Below are positions 37,955-47,859 of a DNA stretch of 64,000 nucleotides, one piece after another (the stretch's first letter is position 1; each line of letters starts with the position of its first letter). Made by a program: the position numbers and the translations under genes. This stretch comes from Microbacterium soli (lineage in GTDB: Bacteria; Actinomycetota; Actinomycetes; Actinomycetales; Microbacteriaceae), in the NCBI RefSeq assembly GCF_039539005.1, contig NZ_BAABCP010000002.1:434001-498000 (forward strand), read 5' to 3'. Below the pieces are notes generated by a model. The model ran no database searches. It was not told the origin of the DNA and worked only from the letters and a program-made list of their open reading frames with translations.

Positions 37955-38604
37955 CAGACGGGTGTCGCGTACAGCGGCGAGATGGCCCGCAGGTAGCGGG
38001 AGAACAGCTCTCGCCGACGACGACGCACCATGCCGGGAAGCCGGTACATCACCGAGGTGGGCGAGTCGAAGGCGCGCACGGTGAACCACACCTCGTCCGT
38101 GTCGTCACGCCAGTCGATGTCGAACGATTCCTCACCGCTGACCACGGATCCGCCGACGGTGCCCAGCACGAAGCCGATGCGGCGCCGCTCCTCCGTGACC
38201 GAGATGACGCGAAGCTCGGCGTCCGCCCGCATGCCCTTCACACGGCCGCGCACTCTGAGCGTCATCCCGGGGGCCACCAGCGGCGTGCCCTCCGCGTCGT
38301 AGCGCTGCTCGACATGGCTGCGGCTGGGCGCGATCGGCACGCCGTCGGCGTCGAAGCTCACGCCGGTGTACATGTCCCCGGCGGCAGGGCGCACGTCGCT
38401 CAGCTGGAGCCCGGCCGCGCGCTGCGCGGTCCATGACAGCAGCGCCTCGCCCGCCGAGCGGAACCGCTCCTCACCGCTGCCGATGCGCCAGGACTCCTCC
38501 GCCGGGATGCTGTGCTCCGGCGGGTAGTGCATGAGGTCGGGCGCACGAGTCGCACCGACCGCGGCGTAGTCCACCGTGCCTTCTCGGAATGTCCCGCGAC
38601 GCAT
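37954..38604 (-). CDS. DUF1990 family protein
   Basis: The 216-residue protein belongs to a small actinobacterial family of unknown function; it has an N-terminal GTFREGTVDYAAVGAT segment and a beta-rich C-terminal half with FDIDWRDDTDEVWFTVRAF and YRLPG near the end. It is coupled to hemW (TGATG) and has its own TAGGCT -10 7 nt before the ATG. No enzyme motif is seen. Confidence 0.75.
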   Translation of the reverse strand: MRRGTFREGTVDYAAVGATRAPDLMHYPPEHSIPAEESWRIGSGEERFRSAGEALLSWTAQRAAGLQLSDVRPAAGDMYTGVSFDADGVPIAPSRSHVEQRYDAEGTPLVAPGMTLRVRGRVKGMRADAELRVISVTEERRRIGFVLGTVGGSVVSGEESFDIDWRDDTDEVWFTVRAFDSPTSVMYRLPGMVRRRRRELFSRYLRAISPLYATPV

Positions 38605-38611
38605 GAGCACC

Positions 38612-38617
38612 AGCCTA
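38612..38617 (-). promoter_or_regulatory. Leaderless-type -10 of the DUF1990-hemW pair
   Basis: TAGGCT, 7 nt before the ATG at 38604. Confidence 0.5.
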
Positions 38618-38658
38618 GGCGACCAGCCTGGGTGCGACGCGCAGACAGGTCGCCGTTT

Positions 38659-40509
38659 CTACTTCTTGGCCTTGCCCTCGACGTCGCCGGACAGCGCGGC
38701 GATGAACGCCTCCTGCGGCACCTCGACGCGGCCGACCATCTTCATCCGCTTCTTGCCCTCCTTCTGCTTCTCCAGCAGCTTGCGCTTACGGCTGATGTCC
38801 CCGCCGTAGCACTTCGCGAGCACGTCCTTGCGGATCGCGCGGATGGTCTCGCGCGCGATGATGCGCGCACCGATGGCCGCTTGGATCGGCACTTCGAACT
38901 GCTGGCGCGGGATGAGCTTGCGCAGCCGCTCCGCCATCATGGTGCCGTAGGCGTACGCCTTGTCGCGGTGCACGATCGAGCTGAACGCGTCGACCTTCTC
39001 CCCCTGCAGGAGGATGTCGACCTTGACGAGGTCGGCCTCCTGCGAACCCGCCGGCTCGTAGTCCAGGGATGCGTACCCCTGGGTCTTGGACTTGAGCTGG
39101 TCGAAGAAGTCGAAGACGATCTCGCCGAGGGGCATGTTGTACCGCAGCTCGACGCGCTCCTCGGAGAGGTACTCCATGCCCAGCAGGGAGCCGCGCCGGG
39201 ACTGGCACAGCTCCATGACCGTGCCGACATAGTCCTTGGGCAGCAGGATGGCGGTCTTCACCATGGGCTCGGACACGGAGGCGACCCGGCCGTCCGGGTA
39301 TTCGCTGGGGTTGGTGACCACGACCGTCTCCCCCGTGTCGGTGGTGACCTCGTACACGACGCTGGGCGCCGTGGTGATCAGGTCGAGCCCGAACTCGCGC
39401 GAGAGCCGCTCGGTGATGATCTCCAGGTGCAGCAGCCCCAGGAAACCGCACCGGAACCCGAATCCCAGCGCGACGGAGGTCTCCGGCTCATACTGCAGCG
39501 ACGCATCGGAGAGTTTGAGCTTGTCGAGCGCCTCGCGCAGCTCGGCGTAGTCGCTGCCGTCGATCGGGTAGATGCCCGAGAACACCATCGGTTTGGGGTC
39601 GGTGTAGCCGGGCAGGGGCTCGGATGCGGGGACGCGCGCCGTCGTGACGGTGTCGCCCACCTTCGACTGACGCACGTCCTTCACGCCGGTGATGAGGTAG
39701 CCCACCTCGCCGACGCCGAGGCCCTGCGTGGGGATGGGCTCAGGGCTGGACACCCCGATCTCGAGCAGATCGTGGGTGGTCTTCGTCGACATCATGGTGA
39801 GCCGCTCACGCGGCTCGAGTCTGCCGTCCACCATGCGCACGTACGTCACCACGCCCCGATACGCGTCGTAGACCGAGTCGAAGATCATCGCTCTGGCGGG
39901 GGCGTCGACCTGTCCCACCGGCGCGGGGATCTCGGTGACGATGCGATCGAGCAGGGCCTCCACCCCGACGCCGGTCTTGCCCGACACCCGCAGCACGTCG
40001 TCGGGGCTGCCGCCGATGAGGTCGGCCAGTTCCCTGGCGAACTTGTCGGGGTCGGCGGCGGGCAGGTCGATCTTGTTGAGCACCGGGATGATGGTGAGGT
40101 CGTTCTCCAGGGCGAGGTACAGGTTCGCGAGCGTCTGCGCCTCGATGCCCTGAGCGGCGTCCACGAGCAGGATCGCACCCTCGCAGGCGGCCAGCGAACG
40201 CGACACCTCATACGTGAAGTCGACGTGTCCCGGGGTGTCGATCATGTTGAGCGCGTAGGTCTCCCCCGCGGTCTCCCACGGCATCCGCACCGCCTGGCTC
40301 TTGATGGTGATCCCGCGCTCGCGTTCGATGTCCATCCGGTCCAGGTACTGCGCGCGCATGTCCCTGTCCGCCACCGCGCCGGTGATCTGCAGCATCCGGT
40401 CGGCGAGAGTGGACTTGCCGTGATCGATGTGGGCGATGATGCAGAAGTTGCGGATCTGGGTGGCGGGCGTCGCGGCGGGCGACAGCGGAGTGAGTGCGCG
40501 GGGTGACAT
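38659..40509 (-). CDS. lepA: Elongation factor 4 (LepA)
   Basis: The 616-residue translational GTPase acts on stalled or back-translocating ribosomes. G1 [11 protein letters not shown]3 [11 protein letters not shown]4 NKID are present, followed by EF-G-like domains II, III, V and the LepA-specific C-terminal domain ([21 protein letters not shown] region in outline). SD GAGGA before the ATG. Promoter -10 TAGACT at 40542-40547. Confidence 0.97.
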   Translation of the reverse strand: MSPRALTPLSPAATPATQIRNFCIIAHIDHGKSTLADRMLQITGAVADRDMRAQYLDRMDIERERGITIKSQAVRMPWETAGETYALNMIDTPGHVDFTYEVSRSLAACEGAILLVDAAQGIEAQTLANLYLALENDLTIIPVLNKIDLPAADPDKFARELADLIGGSPDDVLRVSGKTGVGVEALLDRIVTEIPAPVGQVDAPARAMIFDSVYDAYRGVVTYVRMVDGRLEPRERLTMMSTKTTHDLLEIGVSSPEPIPTQGLGVGEVGYLITGVKDVRQSKVGDTVTTARVPASEPLPGYTDPKPMVFSGIYPIDGSDYAELREALDKLKLSDASLQYEPETSVALGFGFRCGFLGLLHLEIITERLSREFGLDLITTAPSVVYEVTTDTGETVVVTNPSEYPDGRVASVSEPMVKTAILLPKDYVGTVMELCQSRRGSLLGMEYLSEERVELRYNMPLGEIVFDFFDQLKSKTQGYASLDYEPAGSQEADLVKVDILLQGEKVDAFSSIVHRDKAYAYGTMMAERLRKLIPRQQFEVPIQAAIGARIIARETIRAIRKDVLAKCYGGDISRKRKLLEKQKEGKKRMKMVGRVEVPQEAFIAALSGDVEGKAKK

Positions 40510-40541
40510 GTGGTCCTCGGTGCGGCCGAACGGGTTCCCGC

Positions 40542-40547
40542 AAGTCT
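40542..40547 (-). promoter_or_regulatory. -10 element of lepA
   Basis: TAGACT on the - strand 32 nt before the lepA start; with a standard 5' leader and ribosome site. The rest of the 256-base lepA/oligopeptide-permease gap shows a GATAGT (40588-40593) on the + strand but no confident promoter. Confidence 0.45.
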
Positions 40548-40765
40548 ACGATCCGGGCGTCGAATCCCCCATTCGCGCAACCCGGTGATAGTCTCGCGAA
40601 GTCATCCCGGCACCCCGGGACCGGATGTCATCGAACACAGGACTCCGTCGCGACCGACGTCCCATAAGGCGTGCGCCGGCGTGCGGATGGTGCTTGAATG
40701 TCATCCCGACCCAGTGCTGCGTCGGCAGATCCCGCGCGCGCTGAACAAGAGAAGGAATCACCACC

Positions 40766-41749
40766 TTGATCAAGTATCTCGTGCGCCGGACACTCGGCTG
40801 GCTGCTGATGATCGTGGTCGCGACCAACGTCACCTACTTCCTGGCGTGGTCCTTCCTCGATCCGCGCAGCAACTACGTCGGCCGCAAGCCGCCGATGAGC
40901 CCGGAGCAGATCGAGAACCTGCTCCGCCCGCGCAATCTCGACGCGACCGTCCCGCTGATCGACCGGTGGTGGACCTGGTTCACCGGGATCCTGCTGCGGT
41001 GGGACTGGGGTGTGAGCCCGACGGGCGGATCGGTCAACGACCAGGTGGCCTTCCGGATGTGGGTGAGCGCCGAGCTCGTGCTGGGGGCGACGATCATCGC
41101 CACCCTGCTGGGAATCTGGATCGGCGTGTACACGGCATCCCGCCAGTACAAGCTCGGGGACCGCATCTGGCAGGGCATCTCGATCATCACGATGAACATC
41201 AACATCATCGTCGCGGGCCTGGCTGTGGTGATCCTCGCCATCAACTTCAACAACTGGGTCGGCACCCGCGTGTTCTACGTGACGGGGTCGGCGACGGAGG
41301 GAGTGACGGGGTTCTTCCCCGTGCTCATCGATGCGCTCCAGCATCTGATCCTGCCGACCGTCGCGCTCGTCGTCATCCAGTACGCGAGCATCCACTTCCT
41401 GCAGCGCACGCTCCTGCTGGACAACATCAGCGCCGACTACGTGCGCACCGCCCGCGCGAAGGGGCTGACCAAGCAGCAGGCGATCCGCCGGCACGCGCTG
41501 CGCACCTCGCTGATCCCCGTCGCCACGCAGGTCGCGTTCTCGATCCCCGCGATCTTCACCGGCGGCATCCTGACCGAGACGATCTTCGCCTGGCAGGGCA
41601 TGGGCCGCTACTTCCTGACCACCATCAACGGGAACGACATCCACGGGGTGGTCGCCATCGCGGCCTTCGGCGCCGTGCTGACCGCGATTGGCGCTCTGCT
41701 CGCGGACATCGCCGTCGTGGTTCTGGACCCGAGAGTGAGAGTGAGCTGA
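40766..41749 (+). CDS. Oligopeptide/dipeptide ABC permease, DppB type
   Basis: The 327-residue permease starts at TTG 40766 with AGAAGGA 9 nt upstream. It has about six membrane segments, a large extracytoplasmic loop after the first (residues 30-90) and the coupling loop TARAKGLTKQQAIRRHALR in outline near residue 230. Forms a heterodimer with the next gene. Confidence 0.9.
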   Translation: MIKYLVRRTLGWLLMIVVATNVTYFLAWSFLDPRSNYVGRKPPMSPEQIENLLRPRNLDATVPLIDRWWTWFTGILLRWDWGVSPTGGSVNDQVAFRMWVSAELVLGATIIATLLGIWIGVYTASRQYKLGDRIWQGISIITMNINIIVAGLAVVILAINFNNWVGTRVFYVTGSATEGVTGFFPVLIDALQHLILPTVALVVIQYASIHFLQRTLLLDNISADYVRTARAKGLTKQQAIRRHALRTSLIPVATQVAFSIPAIFTGGILTETIFAWQGMGRYFLTTINGNDIHGVVAIAAFGAVLTAIGALLADIAVVVLDPRVRVS

Positions 41750-41750
41750 C

Positions 41751-42683
41751 ATGAGCGCGGACATGATCGATCCGACCGTCCAGCCCGCCGTGGGCCCCGA
41801 CACCACCGCCGAGCGGATCCCCGGCAAGCAGCTGAGCAAGTGGTCGCTGTACACCCGGCGCTTCCTGCGCAACAAGCCGGCCGTCGCCGGCATCGTGATC
41901 TTCATCCTGATGGTGCTCTACTCCATCATCGTGCCGATCCTCACGCCGTACTCGATCGACGATCAGGACTTCCTGAACCTGTCCACCGGCCCCTCCCCCG
42001 AGCACTGGTTCGGGACGAACGCGGCGGGCAACGACAACTGGCTGCAGACGGCCGTCGGCCTGCAGCGCTCCCTCATGATCGCCGTCACGGTGTCGGTCGG
42101 CGTCACGGCGCTGTCCGCCGTGGTGGGCACCGCGGCCGCGTACTTCCGCGGCCGGATCGAGCAGGGGACCCTCATCGTCATCCACTTCCTCATGGTGGTG
42201 CCGACCTTCCTCATCCTCGCGCTGGTCTCCAACGACGCCGGCGGCGACTGGCGGGTGATCTCGCTCGCGATGATCTTCGTCAGCTGGTTCTTCCCCGCCC
42301 GCGTCATCTGGACGCTGGCGCTGTCCCTCCGCGAGCGGGAGTACGTCGATGCGGCGCGGTACATGGGCGTGCGCGGGATGACCATCGTGATGCGTCATCT
42401 GGTGCCGAACATCGGCTCGCTGCTGGTCATCAACTTCACACTCGGCGTCGTCACGGCCGTGATGACGGAGACCGGCCTGTCGTTCATCGGGTTCGGCGTG
42501 AAGCTGCCCGACGTGTCGCTGGGCTCGCTGATCGGCTACGGCGCGGCGAGCGTGACCAGCGCCCCCTGGCTGTTCTACTTCCCCGCGCTGGCGCTGACGC
42601 TGCTGACCGTGTCGATGGCGCTCGTCGCCGACGGCCTGCGCGATGCCCTCGACCCCACTTCGGCGGCGGGAGGCCGCGCATGA
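41751..42683 (+). CDS. Oligopeptide/dipeptide ABC permease, DppC type
   Basis: The 310-residue permease starts 1 nt after DppB type, has an OppC N-terminal region (residues 1-60) and coupling loop ARYMGVRGMTIVMRHLVPN near residue 200. It ends in ATGA overlap with the fused ATPase. Confidence 0.9.
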   Translation: MSADMIDPTVQPAVGPDTTAERIPGKQLSKWSLYTRRFLRNKPAVAGIVIFILMVLYSIIVPILTPYSIDDQDFLNLSTGPSPEHWFGTNAAGNDNWLQTAVGLQRSLMIAVTVSVGVTALSAVVGTAAAYFRGRIEQGTLIVIHFLMVVPTFLILALVSNDAGGDWRVISLAMIFVSWFFPARVIWTLALSLREREYVDAARYMGVRGMTIVMRHLVPNIGSLLVINFTLGVVTAVMTETGLSFIGFGVKLPDVSLGSLIGYGAASVTSAPWLFYFPALALTLLTVSMALVADGLRDALDPTSAAGGRA

Positions 42684-44623
42684 GCACTGCACCTTCGAAC
42701 ACCGTCCTGTCCGTCCGCGACCTCACCGTCAGCTTCGCCTCCGAGGCGGGCCGCGTCGACGCGGTCCGCGGTGTCTCCTTCGACCTGGAGGCAGGCAGGA
42801 CCCTCGGCATCGTCGGCGAGTCCGGCTCCGGGAAGTCCGTCACCTCGCTGGCCATCATGGGCCTGCTGGACGAGAACGCCAAGGTCACCGGCTCCATCCG
42901 CTTCGAGGACGAGGAGCTGCTGGGCAAGACCGACAGGCAGATGTCGATGATCCGCGGCAACGGCATGGCCATGGTCTTCCAGGACCCTCTGACGTCCCTG
43001 ACCCCCGTGTTCACGATCGGCGACCAGCTCGTCGAGGCGCTCACGGCGCATCGCGGGATGTCCAAGAGCGAGGCCTGGACACGGGCGATGGAGCTGCTGA
43101 GCGTCGTCGGCATCAGCAACCCGGAACGGCGGATGAAGTCGTTCCCGCACGAGTTCTCCGGCGGTATGCGGCAGCGTGTGGTCATCGCGATCGCGATGGC
43201 CAACAACCCGCGCCTGATCATCTGCGACGAGCCGACCACGGCGCTGGACGTCACCATCCAGGCGCAGATCCTCGACCTCATCGAGAAGGCGCAGGACGAG
43301 ACCGGCGCGGCCGTGATCATGATCACGCACGACATGGGCGTGGTCGCCCGCACCGCCGACGATGTCATGGTCATGTACGCGGGCAAGCCCGTCGAGCACG
43401 CCCCGGCGCACGAGCTCTTCCACAACACCCGGATGCCGTACTCGATCGGACTGCTGGGGGCCATCCCCCGCGTGGACAAGGTCGAGAAGGTCCCCCTGAC
43501 CCCCATCAAGGGCAATCCGCCCCTGCTGATCGACCTCCCCGACGCCTGCCCGTTCGCCGCGCGGTGCCCGATCGCGATCGACGCCTGCCACCGCCGTGAG
43601 CCGGATCTCGTGCCGGTGGCCTCCGAGAGCGGCGACCGGCATCTGGCGGCGTGCATCCGCGCCGACGAGATCGGTGCGGACGGACTCATCGGCGGACTGC
43701 CGGTGTACCCGCCCGTCGAACTGCACGAGAGCGAGCTGACCCGCACACCGCGCGAGGAGCGGCCTGTCACGCTCGAGGTGCGCAACCTCCGCAAGACGTT
43801 CCCCCTGCTCAAGGGCGCCCTCTTCAAGCGCAAGGTCGGCGAGGTGCAGGCCGTCAAGGGCATCAGCTTCGATGTCCGCGAGGGCGAGACGATGGCCATC
43901 GTCGGCGAGTCCGGCTCCGGCAAGACCACCACGCTCCTGCAGATCATGGACCTCGAGAAGCAGACCGACGGCGACATCGTCATCGCAGGCACCAGCGTGA
44001 ACGAGCTGCACGGCCGCAAGCGCGAGCGCGAGCTCCGTCACGACATCCAGATCGTCTTCCAGGATCCGATGGGCGCCCTGGACCCCCGGATGACGGTGAC
44101 CGACATCATCGCGGAGCCCATGCGCGCCATCGGCATGGGCCGGGACGAGATCCACGACCGCGTCCAGGAGCTCATGGACCTGGTGGGGCTGAACCCCGCG
44201 CACCGGGACCGCTTCCCCGGCGCCTTCTCGGGAGGGCAGCGGCAGCGCATCGGAATCGCCCGCGCACTGTCGACCAACCCGAAGATCGTCGTCCTCGACG
44301 AGCCCGTGTCGGCCCTGGACGTGTCGATCCAGGCCGGTGTCATCAACCTGCTGGACGAGCTGAAGGCGAAACTCGGCCTGTCGTACCTGTTCGTGGCGCA
44401 CGACCTGTCGGTCATCCGCCACATCGCCGACCGCGTGGCGGTGATGTACCTCGGCGAGTTCGTCGAGATCGGCGACGTCGACGACGTGTTCGACGATCCG
44501 CAGCACCCGTACACGCAGGCGCTGCTCTCGGCGATCCCCGTGCCCGATCCGGACGTGGAGCGCACCCGGCAGCGGGTGGTGTTCGACCCCGAGACGATGA
44601 GCACGCGTCCCGCGACCGTCTGA
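42680..44623 (+). CDS. Fused two-domain ABC ATPase (DppD-DppF) of the oligopeptide importer
   Basis: The 647-residue protein has two complete ATPase domains: Walker A GESGSGKSVTS (near 48) and GESGSGKTTTL (near 413), two signatures (FSGGMRQRVVIAIA and FSGGQRQRIGIARA) and two Walker B motifs (LIICDEP, IVVLDEP). The first half carries the oligopeptide C-terminal Cys cluster (CPFAARCPIAIDAC near 290-305), typical of an iron-sulfur-type motif. It powers both permeases from a single chain. Confidence 0.93.
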   Translation: MSTAPSNTVLSVRDLTVSFASEAGRVDAVRGVSFDLEAGRTLGIVGESGSGKSVTSLAIMGLLDENAKVTGSIRFEDEELLGKTDRQMSMIRGNGMAMVFQDPLTSLTPVFTIGDQLVEALTAHRGMSKSEAWTRAMELLSVVGISNPERRMKSFPHEFSGGMRQRVVIAIAMANNPRLIICDEPTTALDVTIQAQILDLIEKAQDETGAAVIMITHDMGVVARTADDVMVMYAGKPVEHAPAHELFHNTRMPYSIGLLGAIPRVDKVEKVPLTPIKGNPPLLIDLPDACPFAARCPIAIDACHRREPDLVPVASESGDRHLAACIRADEIGADGLIGGLPVYPPVELHESELTRTPREERPVTLEVRNLRKTFPLLKGALFKRKVGEVQAVKGISFDVREGETMAIVGESGSGKTTTLLQIMDLEKQTDGDIVIAGTSVNELHGRKRERELRHDIQIVFQDPMGALDPRMTVTDIIAEPMRAIGMGRDEIHDRVQELMDLVGLNPAHRDRFPGAFSGGQRQRIGIARALSTNPKIVVLDEPVSALDVSIQAGVINLLDELKAKLGLSYLFVAHDLSVIRHIADRVAVMYLGEFVEIGDVDDVFDDPQHPYTQALLSAIPVPDPDVERTRQRVVFDPETMSTRPATV

Positions 44624-44837
44624 GCACGCGGCGGTGCGACCACGCCACCGGCACCTGCGGGAGCACGTGCCAGGGCCCGATCGGCATGCACCGACGGCGC
44701 CGTCCGCGGCGCCGCGCCCTGTCCCCCGGGTCACCGTCCCATAACAGTTAGTCACGATTCACTCACAGACCCGGCGGAGAGGGAGTGGGGCGAACTAGTG
44801 TCCCTTCTATGACACGCCGAAAGGCGAAAGGAGCACC
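44624..44837 (+). other. Intergenic region upstream of the oligopeptide-binding protein
   Basis: This 214-base gap holds GC-rich repeats near its start and, before the binding-protein gene, TAGTGT (44796-44801) and AT-richer sequence that could be a promoter. A strong AAAGGAG ribosome site precedes the ATG. The lipoprotein gene may therefore be expressed apart from, and more strongly than, the permease-ATPase genes. No gene was found here. Confidence 0.45.
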
Positions 44838-46553
44838 ATGAAACAGCACAAGCTGATGGGGGCGCTGGCACTCACAGGCGCCTTCGCGCTCGTTCTGAGC
44901 GGCTGCGCGTCCGACACCGGAAACACCGGTGACGGCGGCGACAACGGGGGCGACAAGGCCCCGGAGACCCAGGCGGCCGACTACAACCCCCAGCCGAGGG
45001 AGAACCTCCAGGAGGGCGGCACGGTCAACTTCCCGATCAACGAGATCCCGGAGCAGCTGAACGCGTTCAACGGAGACGCCAGCGCCGACACCGCGCGAGT
45101 CGCATCGTGGTACATGCCCCAGATCCTGCTGATGGAGCCGGACGGCACGCCGTACAAGAACGACGACTACCTCGACGTCTGGGACAACGAGATCAAGGAC
45201 GGCAAGACCGTCCTCACGTTCACGTTCACGGATGAGGCCACCTGGAACGACGGCACGCCCATGGACTGGACCGCCATCGACGCCACGTGGAAGGCCAACC
45301 GCTCCAACGACGAGGGCTTCGTGCCCAACGCCATCGACGGCTACAAGGAGATCGAGAAGGTCGAGCAGGGCGATACGCCCAAGACCGCCATCGTGACCTT
45401 CAAGGGCGAGTTCGCGTGGCCGCAGATGCCGTTCCTCACCGGCGTCATCCACCCGAAGCTCGCCGACCCGGACACGTTCAACACGGCGATGATCGACGAC
45501 CCGCACGCCGAGTGGGGTGCCGGCCCGTACACCGTCGACGAGTTCGACGCCAACACCGACTTCATCTCGTTCAAGCCGAACGACAAGTGGTGGGGCGACA
45601 AGCCGCTGCTGGACAAGGTCACCTTCAAGGGCATGGACGCCCAGGCCTCGATCAACGCCTTCAAGAACGGCGAGGTCGACATGGTCAGCGTCGGCACGAA
45701 GGACCGGCTCGCACAGGTCGCCGACATGAGCGACATCACCATCCACCGCGCCCAGCAGACGGCCAACACGCTGCTGGAGGTCGACGCCGAGAAGCCGCAG
45801 TTCAAGGATGTCGCCGTCCGCCAGGCGTTCTTCATGGCCGTGAACATCGACCAGCAGAAGCAGATCGCCTGGAACGGCCTGGACTACACCGAGGAGCCCG
45901 CAGGGTCCTTCACCCTGTTCTCCTTCCAGCCGGGTTACAGCAACTCGCTCGAGAAGGCGGGCTGGGCCTACGACCCGGATGCCGCCAACAAGCTGCTCGA
46001 TGACGCGGGCTGGGTCGCCGGCGACGACGGCATCCGTGAGAAGGACGGCGAACGACTCTCCGTCGTGTATCCGATCTTCAGCGACGACCCGACGCAGGCC
46101 GCGCTCGCGCAGTCGCTGCAGAAGTCGGAGAAGGAGGTCGGCATCGAGGTGAACATCGATGTCCGTCCGTCCAACAAGTTCGCCGAGGACTACAACAGCA
46201 AGAACTGGGACATCGCGAGCCTGAGGTTCACGTCCTCCGACCCGTTCGGTGCCGCCTGGTTCTTCCAGCTGTACGGCCAGGACCAGGGTCTGAACCTCTC
46301 AGGCGTGCAGAACGCCGAGACCGACCAGAAGATCCACGACGATGTCGAGTCGATCACCGACCCGGTCAAGCAGACCGCGGCGGCGATGGACCTCGAGGCG
46401 GAGATCTTCAAGGAGTGGGGCCTGATCCCGCTGTACAACGGTCCGTCGATCTTCGCCGCCAAGAAGGGTCTCGCCAACCTGACTCCAGAGCCCTACGTGG
46501 GTCTGGACCTGTTCGGCGTGCAGCCGGTGGAGAACGTGGGCTGGGAGAAGTAA
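44838..46553 (+). CDS. Oligopeptide-binding lipoprotein (SBP_bac_5 family)
   Basis: The 571-residue protein has a lipoprotein signal with lipobox LVLSGC (Cys near residue 23) and then a Gly/Asp-rich linker. The mature part has family features: EGGTVNFPINEIPEQLNAF near the start, a WNDGTPMDWTAID segment (the usual 'TxxDV' region), and GAGPYTVDEFD. It captures peptides (or another ligand) for the importer upstream. It is followed by a strong terminator. Confidence 0.9.
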   Translation: MKQHKLMGALALTGAFALVLSGCASDTGNTGDGGDNGGDKAPETQAADYNPQPRENLQEGGTVNFPINEIPEQLNAFNGDASADTARVASWYMPQILLMEPDGTPYKNDDYLDVWDNEIKDGKTVLTFTFTDEATWNDGTPMDWTAIDATWKANRSNDEGFVPNAIDGYKEIEKVEQGDTPKTAIVTFKGEFAWPQMPFLTGVIHPKLADPDTFNTAMIDDPHAEWGAGPYTVDEFDANTDFISFKPNDKWWGDKPLLDKVTFKGMDAQASINAFKNGEVDMVSVGTKDRLAQVADMSDITIHRAQQTANTLLEVDAEKPQFKDVAVRQAFFMAVNIDQQKQIAWNGLDYTEEPAGSFTLFSFQPGYSNSLEKAGWAYDPDAANKLLDDAGWVAGDDGIREKDGERLSVVYPIFSDDPTQAALAQSLQKSEKEVGIEVNIDVRPSNKFAEDYNSKNWDIASLRFTSSDPFGAAWFFQLYGQDQGLNLSGVQNAETDQKIHDDVESITDPVKQTAAAMDLEAEIFKEWGLIPLYNGPSIFAAKKGLANLTPEPYVGLDLFGVQPVENVGWEK

Positions 46554-46570
46554 GCCCGGCCGATTCCGGA

Positions 46571-46601
46571 GCGGGGTCGGTGGTTCGTCCACCGGCCCCG
46601 C
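46571..46601. terminator. Hairpin terminator between binding protein and MFS gene
   Basis: GCGGGGTCGGTGG (46571-46583) pairs with CCACCGGCCCCGC (46589-46601), 13 base pairs with one G-U and a 5-nt loop, followed by TTCTTC. It lies between convergent genes and probably works for both. Confidence 0.8.
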
Positions 46602-46605
46602 TTCT

Positions 46606-47859
46606 TCATGCGGCCGTGCGAGTGCGCGCAGTCGTGTCGGCACGTGAGGCCGTGCGTGCCATGGCCGTCAGACCGCCGCCCACCAGCGACAGCACGGCGG
46701 CCATGAGGAACACCAGCCAGAATCCGCCGACGAGAGCGACCAGGCCCGCTCCGGCCACGGGGCCGATGAGCTGGCCGAGCGCAGCCGTGACGTTGACGAT
46801 CCCCAGGTCGCGGGCGTGGTCGCGCTCGTCGGGCAGCAGGTCCGTCGCGAAAGCGAGCCCGACCGTGGAGAAGGCGCCGTACCCCACACCCATGAGGGCT
46901 GCGGCCACGAGCGTCATCCCGAAGGTCGGCGCGAGGACGATCGCCACACCGGAGGCGGCCTGAACGACGGTCGCGGCGACGGTGAGGCCCCGCCTGCCGC
47001 CCCTGCGGTCGGACAGGATCCCCGTGCCGACGGACGCGGCCACCACGAACACCGTGTACACGACGATCAGCAGCAGCAGGTTGTCCTGGGCCTGCGCGCT
47101 GGGCTGCCCGAGACCGTGCAGCAGGAAGAACAGGAACAGCGCGGTGCCCAGCGCGTTGCCGATGTTCGTGACGAGCCTCCCCGAGAGCATCCATGCGAAG
47201 TCGCGGTCGCGCAGCGACGCCAGCCGGGGCCCGAACTCCGATCGGCTCGGGAGATCAGCGGTGTCGGCGGGCGGGTCGGGCAGCAGCAGCGCCGTGGCCG
47301 TGCCGACGACGGCGATGACTCCGGCCAGCAGGAGGTAGCCGGCGAGCACGCCGAGCCCCAGGAGCACGACGAGCCCCACACCGAGCACGATGCCCACGGC
47401 CTGACTGGAGCCCACGGCGGAGGATGCGGCGCCCCGCTGGGAGGGCGGGAGCTGATCGGCGATGAGCGCCGTGAACGCCGCGGAGGCCACCGACACCCCC
47501 ACCGACACCCCCACCCAGCACGCGCCCACGAGCCAGGGACCCTCGACGAGACCGGTCAGCACGAGGAACACCGCCGCGACCCAGACGCCGACGAGTGCCC
47601 ATGGCCGACGCCGTCCCCGTGCGGAGCGCGAGCGGTCCGAGACGGCGCCCACCAGCGGTCCGGCGACGATGCCCGCCAGCCCGCCGACACCCAGTACGAG
47701 ACCGGAGGAGACGACGCCGCGGACCCAGTCCTCCTCCGAGGTGTCCAGCTGCAGGGGCAGCAGCAGCTGGACGGGGGTGAGCTGGACGGTCCAGATCGCC
47801 AGCCACGCCAGGGTGAACATCGTCATCCAACGCGCACCGGCACGACTGGTGGCGGTCAT
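46606..47859 (-). CDS. MFS transporter, sugar-type
   Basis: The 417-residue protein has 12 predicted membrane segments; motif DRSRSARGRRRPW near residue 70 is typical of GPH/SLC45-like sugar transporters. It starts at ATG 47859 in an ATGA overlap with the beta-glucosidase gene, so it likely imports the glycoside that enzyme cleaves. Ends 5 nt before the shared terminator. Confidence 0.88.
   Translation of the reverse strand: MTATSRAGARWMTMFTLAWLAIWTVQLTPVQLLLPLQLDTSEEDWVRGVVSSGLVLGVGGLAGIVAGPLVGAVSDRSRSARGRRRPWALVGVWVAAVFLVLTGLVEGPWLVGACWVGVSVGVSVASAAFTALIADQLPPSQRGAASSAVGSSQAVGIVLGVGLVVLLGLGVLAGYLLLAGVIAVVGTATALLLPDPPADTADLPSRSEFGPRLASLRDRDFAWMLSGRLVTNIGNALGTALFLFFLLHGLGQPSAQAQDNLLLLIVVYTVFVVAASVGTGILSDRRGGRRGLTVAATVVQAASGVAIVLAPTFGMTLVAAALMGVGYGAFSTVGLAFATDLLPDERDHARDLGIVNVTAALGQLIGPVAGAGLVALVGGFWLVFLMAAVLSLVGGGLTAMARTASRADTTARTRTAA

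Noticed and set aside
38512..40506. A 664-residue + strand ORF antisense to lepA (and similar long antisense ORFs at 22424-23674, 26496-28517, 42575-44755, 51237-53126)
   Set aside because: They are frame shadows of GC-rich real genes: they lie wholly opposite confident genes, are rich in His/Arg/Gly/Asp, and have no recognisable domain or ribosome site.
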